Shown: positions 15,568 to 23,012 of the stretch, piece by piece | How the letters are laid out: the number at the start of each line of letters is the position of its first letter | Numbering within the stretch: the first letter of the stretch is position 1 | NCBI GenBank assembly: GCA_937910665.1 | Contig: CALEPR010000129.1 | Span: forward strand, 1-33,698 | DNA: 33,698 nucleotides | Direction of reading: 5' to 3' | DNA from: an uncultured Selenomonadales bacterium | GTDB taxonomy: Bacteria > Bacillota > Negativicutes > Selenomonadales > Selenomonadaceae | The notes under the pieces: model-generated | Seen by the model: only the letters and a program-made list of their open reading frames with translations | Database searches by the model: none | What the model was told of the DNA's origin: nothing | Translations under genes and position numbers: made by a program

Positions 15568-16614
15568 ATGCGGAATGGAATTTCGGTTTATGCCGGGTTG
15601 AATTGCGAACTTGAAGAAAATATTTCGCTTATCTCGGCGGCGGCGAATTTAGGTTTGTCGCGCTTGTTCACTTCCGCACAAATTCCTGAGGCGACGGACG
15701 ACGAAAAATTTTTTGACGACTTCGCCATAATTTTGGCTGCCGCGATTGAAAATAATTTTGAAATTATTCTCGATGTCAGTCCCGAAACTTTTTCCGACTT
15801 TCAACTTGAAAATTTGACACTGCGACTTGACGACGGTTTTTCTATTCCCGAAATTGCCGAGCTCAGTCGCGCAGGAAAAATTCAACTCAATGCCTCGACA
15901 GTCGCTCTTGAAGATTTAAAATATTTGCAGACTGCCGCCGCGAATTTTGGAAACATTTCAGCTTTGCACAATTTTTATCCTCACCTTTGCACAGGTTTGG
16001 ATACTTATTTTTTTGAAACGCAAAATAAAAATCTTCACGACTTTGGAATTGAAGTGGGCGCATTTGTTCCAAGCCGCGAAGGTCGCCGCCGTCCTCCTCT
16101 TTTTGAAGGTTTGCCGACGTTGGAGGACTGCAGAAATTTTTCGACAGATTTATCCGCAAGATTTTTGGCTGCGCTCGGCGCAGATTTTATAATTATCGGC
16201 GACGGACTTCCAACTGTCGAGGAGCGCGAGGCGGTTGCAAAAATTTCAGGCGACGAAATTATTTTGCAGACAAATTTGTTCACAGACGATGCGGCGACGA
16301 TTGAACTTTTAAGTCATAAATTTACGCGCCGCCCCGACGTTTCAAAGTCAGTTATTCGCGCAGTCGAAGGCAGACAAATTCTAAAAAGTTTCGGCGGAAA
16401 TATTTTTCCGAACAATTCGCCGACTGAAAGAACTTTCGGAGATATAACTGTCGATAATTCAGACTTCGGCAGGTATGAAGGCGAAGTTCAAATTGTGGAA
16501 GATGTTTTGCCTGCAGATTCGCGAGTTAATGTCGTTGCCGCAGTTGTCGAGGAAGAAAATTTTTTGACAAGATACATCAGACCCGGTCAGAAATTTTCTT
16601 TCAGGTTTGTTTAA
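15568..16614 (+). CDS. mupG: 6-phospho-N-acetylmuramidase, MupG/DUF871 family
   Basis: The family has a TIM barrel plus a small C-terminal domain; MupG hydrolyses MurNAc-6-phosphate-GlcNAc, the product of PTS uptake of the disaccharide. Family features are the N-terminal GISVYAGL, LFTSAQIPE, EIILDVSPETF, LNASTV, LHNFYPHLCTGLD, GAFVPSREGRRRPPLFEGLPTLE, and a C-terminal domain with RYEGEVQIVEDVLP. Length 348 aa is typical. Coupling to murQ gives a direct pathway to GlcNAc-6-phosphate, GlcNAc and lactate. Function is inferred from family and operon context; some DUF871 proteins remain uncharacterised. Confidence 0.9.
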   Translation: MRNGISVYAGLNCELEENISLISAAANLGLSRLFTSAQIPEATDDEKFFDDFAIILAAAIENNFEIILDVSPETFSDFQLENLTLRLDDGFSIPEIAELSRAGKIQLNASTVALEDLKYLQTAAANFGNISALHNFYPHLCTGLDTYFFETQNKNLHDFGIEVGAFVPSREGRRRPPLFEGLPTLEDCRNFSTDLSARFLAALGADFIIIGDGLPTVEEREAVAKISGDEIILQTNLFTDDAATIELLSHKFTRRPDVSKSVIRAVEGRQILKSFGGNIFPNNSPTERTFGDITVDNSDFGRYEGEVQIVEDVLPADSRVNVVAAVVEEENFLTRYIRPGQKFSFRFV

Positions 16615-16722
16615 GAACTTGTGTTCACAAGTTTCAGGATTAAGGGCGAAGGTTTAAGGGATAAGGGGAAACTAAAATCTTTGAACTAAATTCTATTTCT
16701 TGAAGCTGTGACTACAGTTTCT
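16615..16722. repeat. Dispersed nested-palindrome element, copy B
   Basis: Begins right at the mupG stop. The left dyad (16615-16635, GAACTTGT-GTTC-ACAAGTTT) and right dyad (16702-16722, GAAGCTGT-GACT-ACAGTTTC) enclose a G/A-rich stretch of AAGGG words. The segment before the right dyad (TTTGAACTAAATTCTATTTC) is shared with the solo copy at 22709. Unlike copy A it has no complete internal hairpin. Confidence 0.7.
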
Positions 16723-16762
16723 AAAAATTTTTTTCAGGAAAATGGAGGGGGTACTTTGCGGA

Positions 16763-17521
16763 ATGAGATTTAAAATTTTTTTACCGACGGCATTATTTAT
16801 AATTTTTATCTGCGCCAATGTTTTCGCATCGCCTAAGCTCTCCGTGAATGACGAAGGCGACGACGTTTTGACTTTGCAGAAAAAACTTTATCTTATCGGC
16901 TACACTATCACCGAGTTCGACGGAATTTTTGGAAATGAAACCGAGCGAGCAGTTTCTGCCTTCCAGAAAGATAATAATATCACTGTAACCGGCGTTGTCA
17001 CAAATGCAACGTGGCGTGCGTTGAAAAATGCAAAGACAGTCGCCGGCAGAAGTCTGGATAACATCGAAGGCAAGACGGCGAAAGTCAGGACGCTTTTCAC
17101 GCCGAATGCGGGCGACAAGATTGTTCGGAATGGAAAAACTTTTGTCAGCATTTCAGAAAGTTCTGTGATTGTTTCAACGGCGAAAAAATATTTGGGAACT
17201 CCTTACGTTTTCGGCGGCACAACTCCTTCGGGCTTTGACTGTTCAGGTTTTGTTCAATATGTTTTCAGGCAGCTCGGTTATGAATTTCCGCGCCTTGCCG
17301 ACGAACAATATTTGCTTGGACATTCGGCAAAAATTTCTCAGCTTGACGTGGGCGACTTGGTTTTTTTTGAAACTTACATGGAAGGAGTTTCGCACTGCGG
17401 AATTTATGTCGGCGACAGAAAATTTTTGCATGTTTCCTCAAGTCGCGGAGTGAAAGTCGATTCTCTTGACAACGACTATTGGAGTCCGAGATTTATCGGG
17501 GCGAGAAAAATTATTGCGTAA
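16763..17521 (+). CDS. Secreted NlpC/P60 peptidoglycan hydrolase with PG-binding domain
   Basis: Cuts peptide stems of peptidoglycan in the periplasm. A signal peptide (1-22, ending VFA) is followed by a PG_binding_1 domain (about 28-88: LSVNDEGDDVLTLQKKLYLI, FDGIFGNETERAVSAFQK), a linker, and an NlpC/P60 domain (about 135-252). The catalytic residues are visible: Cys160 in FDCSGFV, His211 in SHCGIYVG and His223 in FLHVSSS. Length is 252 aa. The start is not certain. The ATG at 16763 puts a normal signal peptide at the front but has its GGAGGGGG about 12 bases away, while an ATG at 16742 overlaps that ribosome site. A strong terminator follows. Confidence 0.94.
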   Translation: MRFKIFLPTALFIIFICANVFASPKLSVNDEGDDVLTLQKKLYLIGYTITEFDGIFGNETERAVSAFQKDNNITVTGVVTNATWRALKNAKTVAGRSLDNIEGKTAKVRTLFTPNAGDKIVRNGKTFVSISESSVIVSTAKKYLGTPYVFGGTTPSGFDCSGFVQYVFRQLGYEFPRLADEQYLLGHSAKISQLDVGDLVFFETYMEGVSHCGIYVGDRKFLHVSSSRGVKVDSLDNDYWSPRFIGARKIIA

Positions 17522-17523
17522 AA

Positions 17524-17560
17524 AAAATTTCCTCTGCCGAATATGCGGAGGAATTTTTTT
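17524..17560. terminator. Bidirectional terminator after the P60 gene
   Basis: TTTCCTCTGC and GCGGAGGAA form a nine-pair stem with one G-U, flanked by an A-run and a run of seven T. It directly follows the P60 stop and also faces the end of cheV across a repeat. Confidence 0.85.
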
Positions 17561-17596
17561 ATTTGCAAAATTTTTTTCTCGGTGATTTTGGTTAAA

Positions 17597-17676
17597 GGTT
17601 AAGGGGCTGGGAATTAGTGGTAGTGGACAGAAAAAAAACTAACGACTAATCCCTAATCCCTTATCGCTTATCCCTA
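17597..17676 (-). repeat. Dispersed element interior, inverted, without end dyads
   Basis: Read on the minus strand this is the interior of copy A: AAGGGATTAG words, GATTAGTCGTTAG, a T-run, then CCACTAATTCCC and AGCCCCTTAACC. The 25 bases 17597-17621 are the exact reverse complement of 7053-7077. The two GAANNTGT-N4-ACANNTTC end dyads are absent. It ends four bases from the cheV stop. Confidence 0.7.
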
Positions 17677-17679
17677 ATT

Positions 17680-18648
17680 TTAATATTCGTTCGGTTTCTT
17701 GAGCGGCTTGCCGAAAATTAAATGATCCAACAGACCGATTAACTGACTGATTTCAGGTTTTGAAATTTGTCCGCTCGCGCCGAGTGATTCGCCTTTCAGA
17801 CGCATTTCTTCATTTATCAGCGAGGAGAACAGAACGAAAGGAACTTCATGAAGTCTTTCGTTGTCGCGGACAAGTTTTAACATTCTGTGACCGTCCATCT
17901 TCGGCATCTCAACGTCGGAAACGATAACGCCGACATGATTTTCGATAGGACCATCTTTAGCCGCCAAGTTTCTGAGATATTCCCAAGCGTCCTGACCATT
18001 GCTGAAGTCGCGAACAAATCTGTAGCCGCTGTCATGCAAAGTTGTAACAAGCAGGTCGCGCAACATCGCGGAGTCTTCAGCCACGACGACGTGAACGTCT
18101 GCGCGGAGTGATTTTGTATCAGTCGTCGCCTCTTCGACTGTCGTGAGTTTTGCGTTAATTTCAGGATTTATTTCAGCAATGATAGTTTCAAAATCCAAAA
18201 GCAAAACAATTCTGTCAGACATTTTCACGATACCGACAACGCGAGATTGATCTCCGACTTCGGGAGAAGGTTCCATGTCTTTCCAAGAAATTCTGTGGAT
18301 TCTTGAAACATTTTCAACAAGAAAAGCGATTCCATAATTGTTAATGTCTGTGACGATAACATTTTTTGCTTCGCCGGAACTTTGGACGTTAAGACAGCGA
18401 GGAAGATTTACCAGCGGAATTGCCTTGCCGCGCAGTGTAAAAAGTCCGTCAATGTAAGGATGCGCCTGAGGCATCGCAGTTACCGGCGCACGCTGAATAA
18501 CTTCGCGAACTTTTGCGACGTTTATTCCGTAGTGAACATTTCCAATGCTGAACTCTACTATTTCAAATTCGTTGGTACCAGATTCCAACAAAATGCCTTT
18601 TTTATCTCCGGCAGTTTCTGCTCCCGTGCGAGCTTTATCATTAGCCAT
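17680..18648 (-). CDS. cheV: Chemotaxis coupling protein CheV (CheW-REC)
   Basis: Links chemoreceptors to CheA and adds a phosphorylatable adaptation domain. The CheW-like domain spans about 25-165 (FEIVEFSIGNVHYGINVAKVREVI, LRGKAIPLVNLPR) and the response-regulator domain about 190-315. In the latter, VVVAEDSAMLRDLL holds the acidic pair, VSDVEMPKMDGH the phospho-acceptor Asp, and SKPE the conserved Lys. The start at 18648 has GGAGG 8 bases upstream; a longer frame adds five residues. Length is 322 aa. It lies apart from the chemoreceptor at 7107-8813, and no cheA or cheW is in the window. Confidence 0.95.
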   Translation of the reverse strand: MANDKARTGAETAGDKKGILLESGTNEFEIVEFSIGNVHYGINVAKVREVIQRAPVTAMPQAHPYIDGLFTLRGKAIPLVNLPRCLNVQSSGEAKNVIVTDINNYGIAFLVENVSRIHRISWKDMEPSPEVGDQSRVVGIVKMSDRIVLLLDFETIIAEINPEINAKLTTVEEATTDTKSLRADVHVVVAEDSAMLRDLLVTTLHDSGYRFVRDFSNGQDAWEYLRNLAAKDGPIENHVGVIVSDVEMPKMDGHRMLKLVRDNERLHEVPFVLFSSLINEEMRLKGESLGASGQISKPEISQLIGLLDHLIFGKPLKKPNEY

Positions 18649-18732
18649 TAAATTCGCCTCCATAAGTTAAGCTCCATATTTCCTCTAAAACTTCGCCATA
18701 ATTTTTTTTTATCCTTCACGACCAAAAAATTT

Positions 18733-19332
18733 TTACGATCTGAAAATTATCAAGCCGCCTTTCTTTTCAAAACCGGTGTCCCAGAGCAAATCAAAATTCA
18801 GCCACTTTCCATAGCCGTAGGAAACAGCTTTAACAAACCAGTCGCCATTTACAACTTCGTAACCTGTAAGCAAAAACCAATGCCAAACATAATCATCAAG
18901 CAGAGGATTTTTGTGATTCAAAGTCAAGCAGGGAACAGGATAACCGTTGTCAATCTGATATTTTAAAATTAAATGCGTCGATTCAAAATTTGCGTCGCCC
19001 TCCCAGCCGAGAATTTTTAATTTTTTTTCTCCGCGATCCTCCAAAAATTTTCCAAAGCCGTCGATATAAATTGACAGCTTATCAATTCCCGACCAGCGCG
19101 GATGGAGATAAGGTTTCATTTCGTCAGTAAATTTTATGTAGTCCGCCTTCAAAATTTTTTGCTTGTCGAAGGGGTAAAGATTTTTTAAACCTTTGTAGAG
19201 TTCAAAATAAATTGAACAGTCGCACGCCGTGACAGCCGCACATCCTCCGATTCGCATCATATATTCCGGCAACCATTCCTGTTGCCCGCCCAGAGAATTT
19301 CCAATATAAAAGTATGGCAACTCGACTTTCAT
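18733..19332 (-). CDS. Cysteine-protease-like protein of unknown function
   Basis: 199 aa, no signal peptide. The N-terminal third has GNSLGGQQEW then MRIGGCAAVTACDCSIYF: a Cys at a helix start after Gly-Gly, as in papain/C39-like peptidase folds. The C-terminal third has DDYVWHWFLLTGYE, a plausible catalytic His region, and VNGDWFVKAVSYG. The middle is rich in aromatic residues. Family-level recognition is weak; similar proteins in clostridia are, as far as I recall, uncharacterised. The ribosome site is poor (AAAGGA about 14 bases from the ATG). It is divergent from the DUF445 gene and downstream of nothing obvious. Confidence 0.6.
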   Translation of the reverse strand: MKVELPYFYIGNSLGGQQEWLPEYMMRIGGCAAVTACDCSIYFELYKGLKNLYPFDKQKILKADYIKFTDEMKPYLHPRWSGIDKLSIYIDGFGKFLEDRGEKKLKILGWEGDANFESTHLILKYQIDNGYPVPCLTLNHKNPLLDDYVWHWFLLTGYEVVNGDWFVKAVSYGYGKWLNFDLLWDTGFEKKGGLIIFRS

Positions 19333-19510
19333 TTAAAATTTCAAAATCCTTTCAGTCCAAAAATTTTTTCCTGCGACATTATATACTTCAAAAAAATTTT
19401 TTGTAAAGAAATTTTATCGCCGAAAAAATTCTCAACAAATTTTTATGCTCTATCAATTCTTGAAATTTTGTTGTAAAATATTTCAAACGTCGAAGGAGGT
19501 TTAAATAAAT

Positions 19511-20893
19511 TTGCAAAACAAAACAAAGGCGACGGCAACTTTAATCACAAGCGCAATTTTTGCGGCGGGAACTTTACCGGGATTTTCTCCGCTGACAAAT
19601 TTTGCGGCGGCAAGTCAACTCGGAAATTTTTTCCTCAACCTTTTCAATCACGGTTTTATTGCGGCGACAATCGGCGGAATGGCTGACTGGTTCGCAGTGA
19701 CCGCACTGTTCAGAAAACCTCTGGGCATTGGTTTCCACACGGAAATTTTAAGGCGCAGTCGCGGAAAAGTTGCCGACGCGATTATTGAGTTTGTCGAAAA
19801 AGATTTGCTCGCTCCGCAAAATATAATGGACTTGGTTAAGGACGAGGACACCGCCAAGTTGCTGACAGATTATTTTGAACAACATCAAGGTCGCGAAAAA
19901 ATTAAATCTCTAGCCAATGAAATTTTTAAAGAACTTTTTGCGAACACCGACAGCGCGGAAATTTCAAAAGCCGTCGCGCCGATTTTGGAAGGAGAATTGA
20001 ATAATCTTGATGCGCGGAAAATTATCGACGCGACTGTTAAAGTCGTCACGAACGAAAGGAACGGCAGAAAAATTTTAACCACGCTTTTGGAAACCGGCAG
20101 AAAAATTCTTCGCTCCGAGCACATGCAGGAAACAATTTTGCAAAAAATTACTGAACTGCGCGAGGCTTACGAAGGCGATTCGACAGGACGCGCTTTAGTT
20201 TTGTCCACGCTGAATTTAACTGATGAAAAAATTTTGACAATCTTGAATGAGAGCGTCGAGCAAAAAATTTCCGACACTATTTCAATTTTAAATATTCGCG
20301 GAATGGTCGATACAAAAACTGCGGACGCGGCAAAAAATTTGTTGAATAATTTTTCAAACTTTGTAAAAACTTCCGCCGCGAATTTTGACGCAAAAACTTT
20401 TCACGCCGAGTTTCAAAAACTTTTCAGCGAAAAATTTGATGCGGCGAAGTACTTTGAAACTTGGATCAACGTCAACGTCAAAGGCGAAATTGATCCGGCG
20501 ATTATCGAAAAAATTCAAAGACAGAAAGCCGCCAATCCTCAACACAGTCGCGTCGTGAAAATTGAAAAACAAAATCCAATTTGGCAGGCGGCAATTTTTG
20601 ACTTGATTGACAGCAAGATCGATGAATTTATAAAAAGTCCAATCTTGCAGGGAAAGTTTGACAAGTTCACAAAAAATTTTATCGAAAAAATGTTGTCGGA
20701 GTATCACGGACAAATTCCAAACTTGATTCGCGAAAGGTTGGATAAATTCAGCGACGACGAACTTACTGAATTTGTGGAGGAAAAAGTTTCCGACGACTTG
20801 CAGATGATTCGGATTAACGGCTCGGTTTGCGGCGGACTTGTCGGAATGATTTTATATATCGTTTCCTTCGTAATCAATTATTACATTGGTTAA
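19511..20893 (+). CDS. DUF445 membrane protein, first paralogue
   Basis: About 460 aa with hydrophobic ends: an N-terminal hairpin (about 7-65) and a C-terminal helix (GGLVGMILYIVSFVINYYIG). Between lies a long helical, charged middle. The DUF445 signature follows the first hydrophobic part: GGMADWFAVTALFRKPLG, then FHTEILRRSRGKVADAI. IRINGSVCGGLVG precedes the last helix. Function of the family is not established to my knowledge. The start is a TTG at 19511, with GGAGGT about 10 bases upstream and no better ATG. A paralogue lies 180 bp downstream, beyond a candidate small RNA. Confidence 0.88.
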   Translation: MQNKTKATATLITSAIFAAGTLPGFSPLTNFAAASQLGNFFLNLFNHGFIAATIGGMADWFAVTALFRKPLGIGFHTEILRRSRGKVADAIIEFVEKDLLAPQNIMDLVKDEDTAKLLTDYFEQHQGREKIKSLANEIFKELFANTDSAEISKAVAPILEGELNNLDARKIIDATVKVVTNERNGRKILTTLLETGRKILRSEHMQETILQKITELREAYEGDSTGRALVLSTLNLTDEKILTILNESVEQKISDTISILNIRGMVDTKTADAAKNLLNNFSNFVKTSAANFDAKTFHAEFQKLFSEKFDAAKYFETWINVNVKGEIDPAIIEKIQRQKAANPQHSRVVKIEKQNPIWQAAIFDLIDSKIDEFIKSPILQGKFDKFTKNFIEKMLSEYHGQIPNLIRERLDKFSDDELTEFVEEKVSDDLQMIRINGSVCGGLVGMILYIVSFVINYYIG

Positions 20894-20904
20894 AATTTTT
20901 GAAG

Positions 20905-20933
20905 TTGAAAAAAATTTTTGCTTGTGGTAGTAT
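20905..20933 (+). promoter_or_regulatory. Promoter of the candidate small RNA / second DUF445 gene
   Basis: TTGAAA (20905-20910), a 17-base spacer and TAGTAT (20928-20933) begin 12 bp after the first DUF445 stop. The terminator at 20988-21029 would limit its transcript to about 90 nt unless read through. Confidence 0.5.
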
Positions 20934-20939
20934 TTAGGT

Positions 20940-21029
20940 GTCTGAAAGACATTGGGATTGGGATTAACATTAAAACACCAAACAAAGACTCCCTCAAGCG
21001 AAGGTGGTGTATCGCTGAGGGAGTTTTTT
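20940..21029 (+). ncRNA. Candidate small RNA between DUF445 paralogues
   Basis: The predicted start is about 7 bases after TAGTAT and the predicted end is in the T-run at 21029, about 90 nt. GGTGT (20937-20941) can pair with ACACC (20975-20979), and TGTCT-GAA-AGACA forms an inner hairpin. The 3' half is a strong terminator stem. It holds no open frame beyond nine codons with a ribosome site. Alternatives are an attenuator leader for the second DUF445 gene or a type I antitoxin-like RNA; no family was recognised. Confidence 0.45.
20988..21029 (+). terminator. Strong intrinsic terminator
   Basis: ACTCCCTC-A-AGCGA pairs with TCGCT-GAGGGAGT (13 pairs, one bulged A), with a ten-base loop, then six T. 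It stands 45 bp before the second DUF445 start. Confidence 0.85.
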
Positions 21030-21073
21030 GTAGCATAAAAAAATTAAAATTGTAAAAAATTGAGGTGAACAAA

Positions 21074-22399
21074 TTGGAACAAAGCAAATTAGAAAGATGG
21101 AATAACGCCGATTCAACTTTGGCTTGTGCGGCGGCATGTTTTTTAATGGCGGTCGGATTCAAAATTGTTTACGCCGATTCAATTTTGGCTGAAGGATTTT
21201 TATTTGTCACGGAGGCGGCGATGGTCGGCGGAATTGCGGACTGGTTTGCAGTTACCGCACTTTTCAAAAAACCGCTCGGATTTCCTTTCCACACTGCACT
21301 GCTTCCAAACAGGCGCGAAGATTTTGTAAGAGCGTCGGTGCAAATGGTTCAGAAAGAATTTTTTTCGCGTCGGACGATTTTTAAAAAAGTCGGCAACTTG
21401 CATTTGCTGCCGCGACTTGTCGAATATCTGGAAAAGTTTGAGACAAAAAAATTTTTGCTCGGCGAAATTTTTAACGCAATAAAAAAATATTTTTCCACGC
21501 TGGACAAAGACAACTTGTCAAAAATGTTTTCAAACAAAATTCGGCGCGAACTTGAAAATATTCCTGCAAAAACTTTGATTGACAGCGGCGGAGACTGGAT
21601 TAAAAAAAATGACAAGGACAGAGAATTTTTTGTCGGCTTGATGAAAAAAATTCGCGAGGAGGCGGCGAAGTCCGAAACGCGAACAAAATTGCAAAATGTT
21701 CTTGAAGATTATGCGCGGGAAAAAATGCAGTCGGCAGGATTTTTTTCACTTCTGGCGGCGGGGCTGGCGCAAATGTTGGACTTGGTAAATTTTTCAGAGG
21801 CGGCTGAAATTATGCAGACGCAACTTTTAAAATTCATCGACGAACTGATAAAAGATACTCCACTCCAACGCAAAACTTTAAATGAATGTCGCTTGAAAAT
21901 TTCCGAGCTGACTTCGACTTCAGAATTTTGCGGTTTGGTCGAGCGGGTTCAGGTAGATTTAATTTCTGCCTTGCCGCTTGAAAATGCAATCGGCGGTACG
22001 CTGACAAATTTTGAAACGCAGATTCAAACGGCTGACTTTGAAAAAATTCTTGCTGAAAAAAATTCCGAGCTTTCCGAAAAAAATTTTGGAACTTTGCTTG
22101 TTCAACTTTTAAATCGCGAATACAACAAACTGATAGAATTTTTGACAATCGACGGAGAAATTAAAAATCTTGCTAACCAATTTATTTATGAACTGACTGC
22201 GCGAACTGCGCTTTATGCTCAGCCGCTTGTCGGAGTGATTGCAAAATCCGCATTGGATAAAATGTCTGCCGATCAACTTAACGAAATGGTTTACGGCAAA
22301 GCGGAGGACGAATTTGTCTGGATTAGAATGAACGGTTCCATTGTCGGCTCACTTGTCGGGCTTGCGATTTTTATTCTGATTAAGTCGGCAGGTTTTTGA
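21074..22399 (+). CDS. DUF445 membrane protein, second paralogue
   Basis: About 441 aa with the same architecture as the gene at 19511: an N-terminal hydrophobic hairpin (CAAACFLMAVGFKIVYADSI), the signature GGIADWFAVTALFKKPLG and FHTALLPNRREDFVRASV, a long helical charged middle, and a final IRMNGSIVGSLVGLAIFILI helix. The ends are similar to the first paralogue; the middles have diverged strongly, so the duplication is old. I chose the TTG at 21074 because GAGGTG lies 7 bases upstream. The GTG at 21065 is part of that ribosome site. The two may form a heteromer (inference). Confidence 0.87.
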   Translation: MEQSKLERWNNADSTLACAAACFLMAVGFKIVYADSILAEGFLFVTEAAMVGGIADWFAVTALFKKPLGFPFHTALLPNRREDFVRASVQMVQKEFFSRRTIFKKVGNLHLLPRLVEYLEKFETKKFLLGEIFNAIKKYFSTLDKDNLSKMFSNKIRRELENIPAKTLIDSGGDWIKKNDKDREFFVGLMKKIREEAAKSETRTKLQNVLEDYAREKMQSAGFFSLLAAGLAQMLDLVNFSEAAEIMQTQLLKFIDELIKDTPLQRKTLNECRLKISELTSTSEFCGLVERVQVDLISALPLENAIGGTLTNFETQIQTADFEKILAEKNSELSEKNFGTLLVQLLNREYNKLIEFLTIDGEIKNLANQFIYELTARTALYAQPLVGVIAKSALDKMSADQLNEMVYGKAEDEFVWIRMNGSIVGSLVGLAIFILIKSAGF

Positions 22400-22459
22400 A
22401 CTTGCAAAGCGACTTGCGAAGTGTTAGACTGAAAAAAATTTTGGAAGGGAATTATCGAA

Positions 22460-22681
22460 ATGAAAAAGTCTTACAAGATTGATGTCGATTGTGCAAACTG
22501 CGCGAGTCAAATGGAAGCTGAGGCGAAAAAAACTGACGGCGTGAAAGATGCTTCGGTAAATTTTATGACTCTGAAAATGCAGGTCGAGTTCGAGGATGGC
22601 AGAGATCCAAAAGAAGTTATGGAACGCGTCCGCGAAAATTGCAAAAAAGTTGAAGACGACTGCGAAATTTTTTTGAAATGA
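22460..22681 (+). CDS. HMA-domain metal-binding protein
   Basis: 73 aa, a single heavy-metal-associated domain with the CxxC motif CANC (Cys11, Cys14), in a ferredoxin-like fold (KIDVDCANCASQMEAEAKK, VNFMTLKMQVEFED). The acidic C-terminal part (EDDCEIF) adds a third Cys. It probably passes Zn, Cd or another soft metal to the P1B ATPase encoded 330 bp downstream, which lacks its own N-terminal HMA domain. CopZ-like copper binding is possible, but the ATPase is of the Zn/Cd type. GGAAGGG precedes the ATG. Confidence 0.9.
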   Translation: MKKSYKIDVDCANCASQMEAEAKKTDGVKDASVNFMTLKMQVEFEDGRDPKEVMERVRENCKKVEDDCEIFLK

Positions 22682-22682
22682 A

Positions 22683-22729
22683 ATCCTTTGAACTAAATCC
22701 TATTTCCTGAAGCTGTAAATACAGTTTCT
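22683..22729. repeat. Dispersed element, right-end copy
   Basis: A right-end dyad, GAAGCTGT-AAAT-ACAGTTTC (22709-22728), is preceded by TCCTTTGAACTAAATCCTAT. That segment also precedes the right dyad of copy B (about 16678-16697). No left dyad is present. The fragment lies in the gap between the HMA gene and the small coiled-coil gene. Confidence 0.7.
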
Positions 22730-22755
22730 GAAATTATTTGAAGGGGTTGATTAAA

Positions 22756-22983
22756 ATGACTGAGCAAGAAGTTCTTAACAATCAATTCAAGACAAAAATT
22801 GAGATTCAGGATGAAAAATTTAATATGTTCATGAATGAAATGCGCGACAGAGATAATCAGCGACACGCAGAGATGTCTGAGATTCGACAAAGTTTGCAAA
22901 GTATTCAGACCAGTGGACGAAATCAAACTATTGTAACTTTCTTGGGAATTGCGGCGATGGTTATCGCTGTCTTGTCGAAGTAA
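22756..22983 (+). CDS. Small coiled-coil protein with C-terminal membrane helix
   Basis: 75 aa. A polar helical part (EVLNNQFKTKIEIQDEKFN, then MRDRDNQRHAEMSEIRQSL) is followed by one membrane helix at the extreme C-terminus (TIVTFLGIAAMVIAVLSK). The layout resembles XhlA-like and other small tail-anchored phage or Bacillota proteins, but I do not recognise a defined family. AAGGGG lies about 10 bases before the ATG at 22756; a TTG at 22738 is less likely. It sits with a repeat fragment between the HMA gene and its ATPase, which suggests insertion into a metal operon. A role in metal transport is not excluded. Confidence 0.65.
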   Translation: MTEQEVLNNQFKTKIEIQDEKFNMFMNEMRDRDNQRHAEMSEIRQSLQSIQTSGRNQTIVTFLGIAAMVIAVLSK

Positions 22984-23012
22984 AAATTTTTTTGTCCGGA
23001 GGAAATATTTCT

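Noticed and set aside
20890..21162. Minus-strand frame of 90 aa, or the peptide MLIPIPMSFRH, as a type I toxin
   Set aside because: No ribosome site, no membrane helix typical of such toxins, and it runs antisense through the terminator and the DUF445 start.
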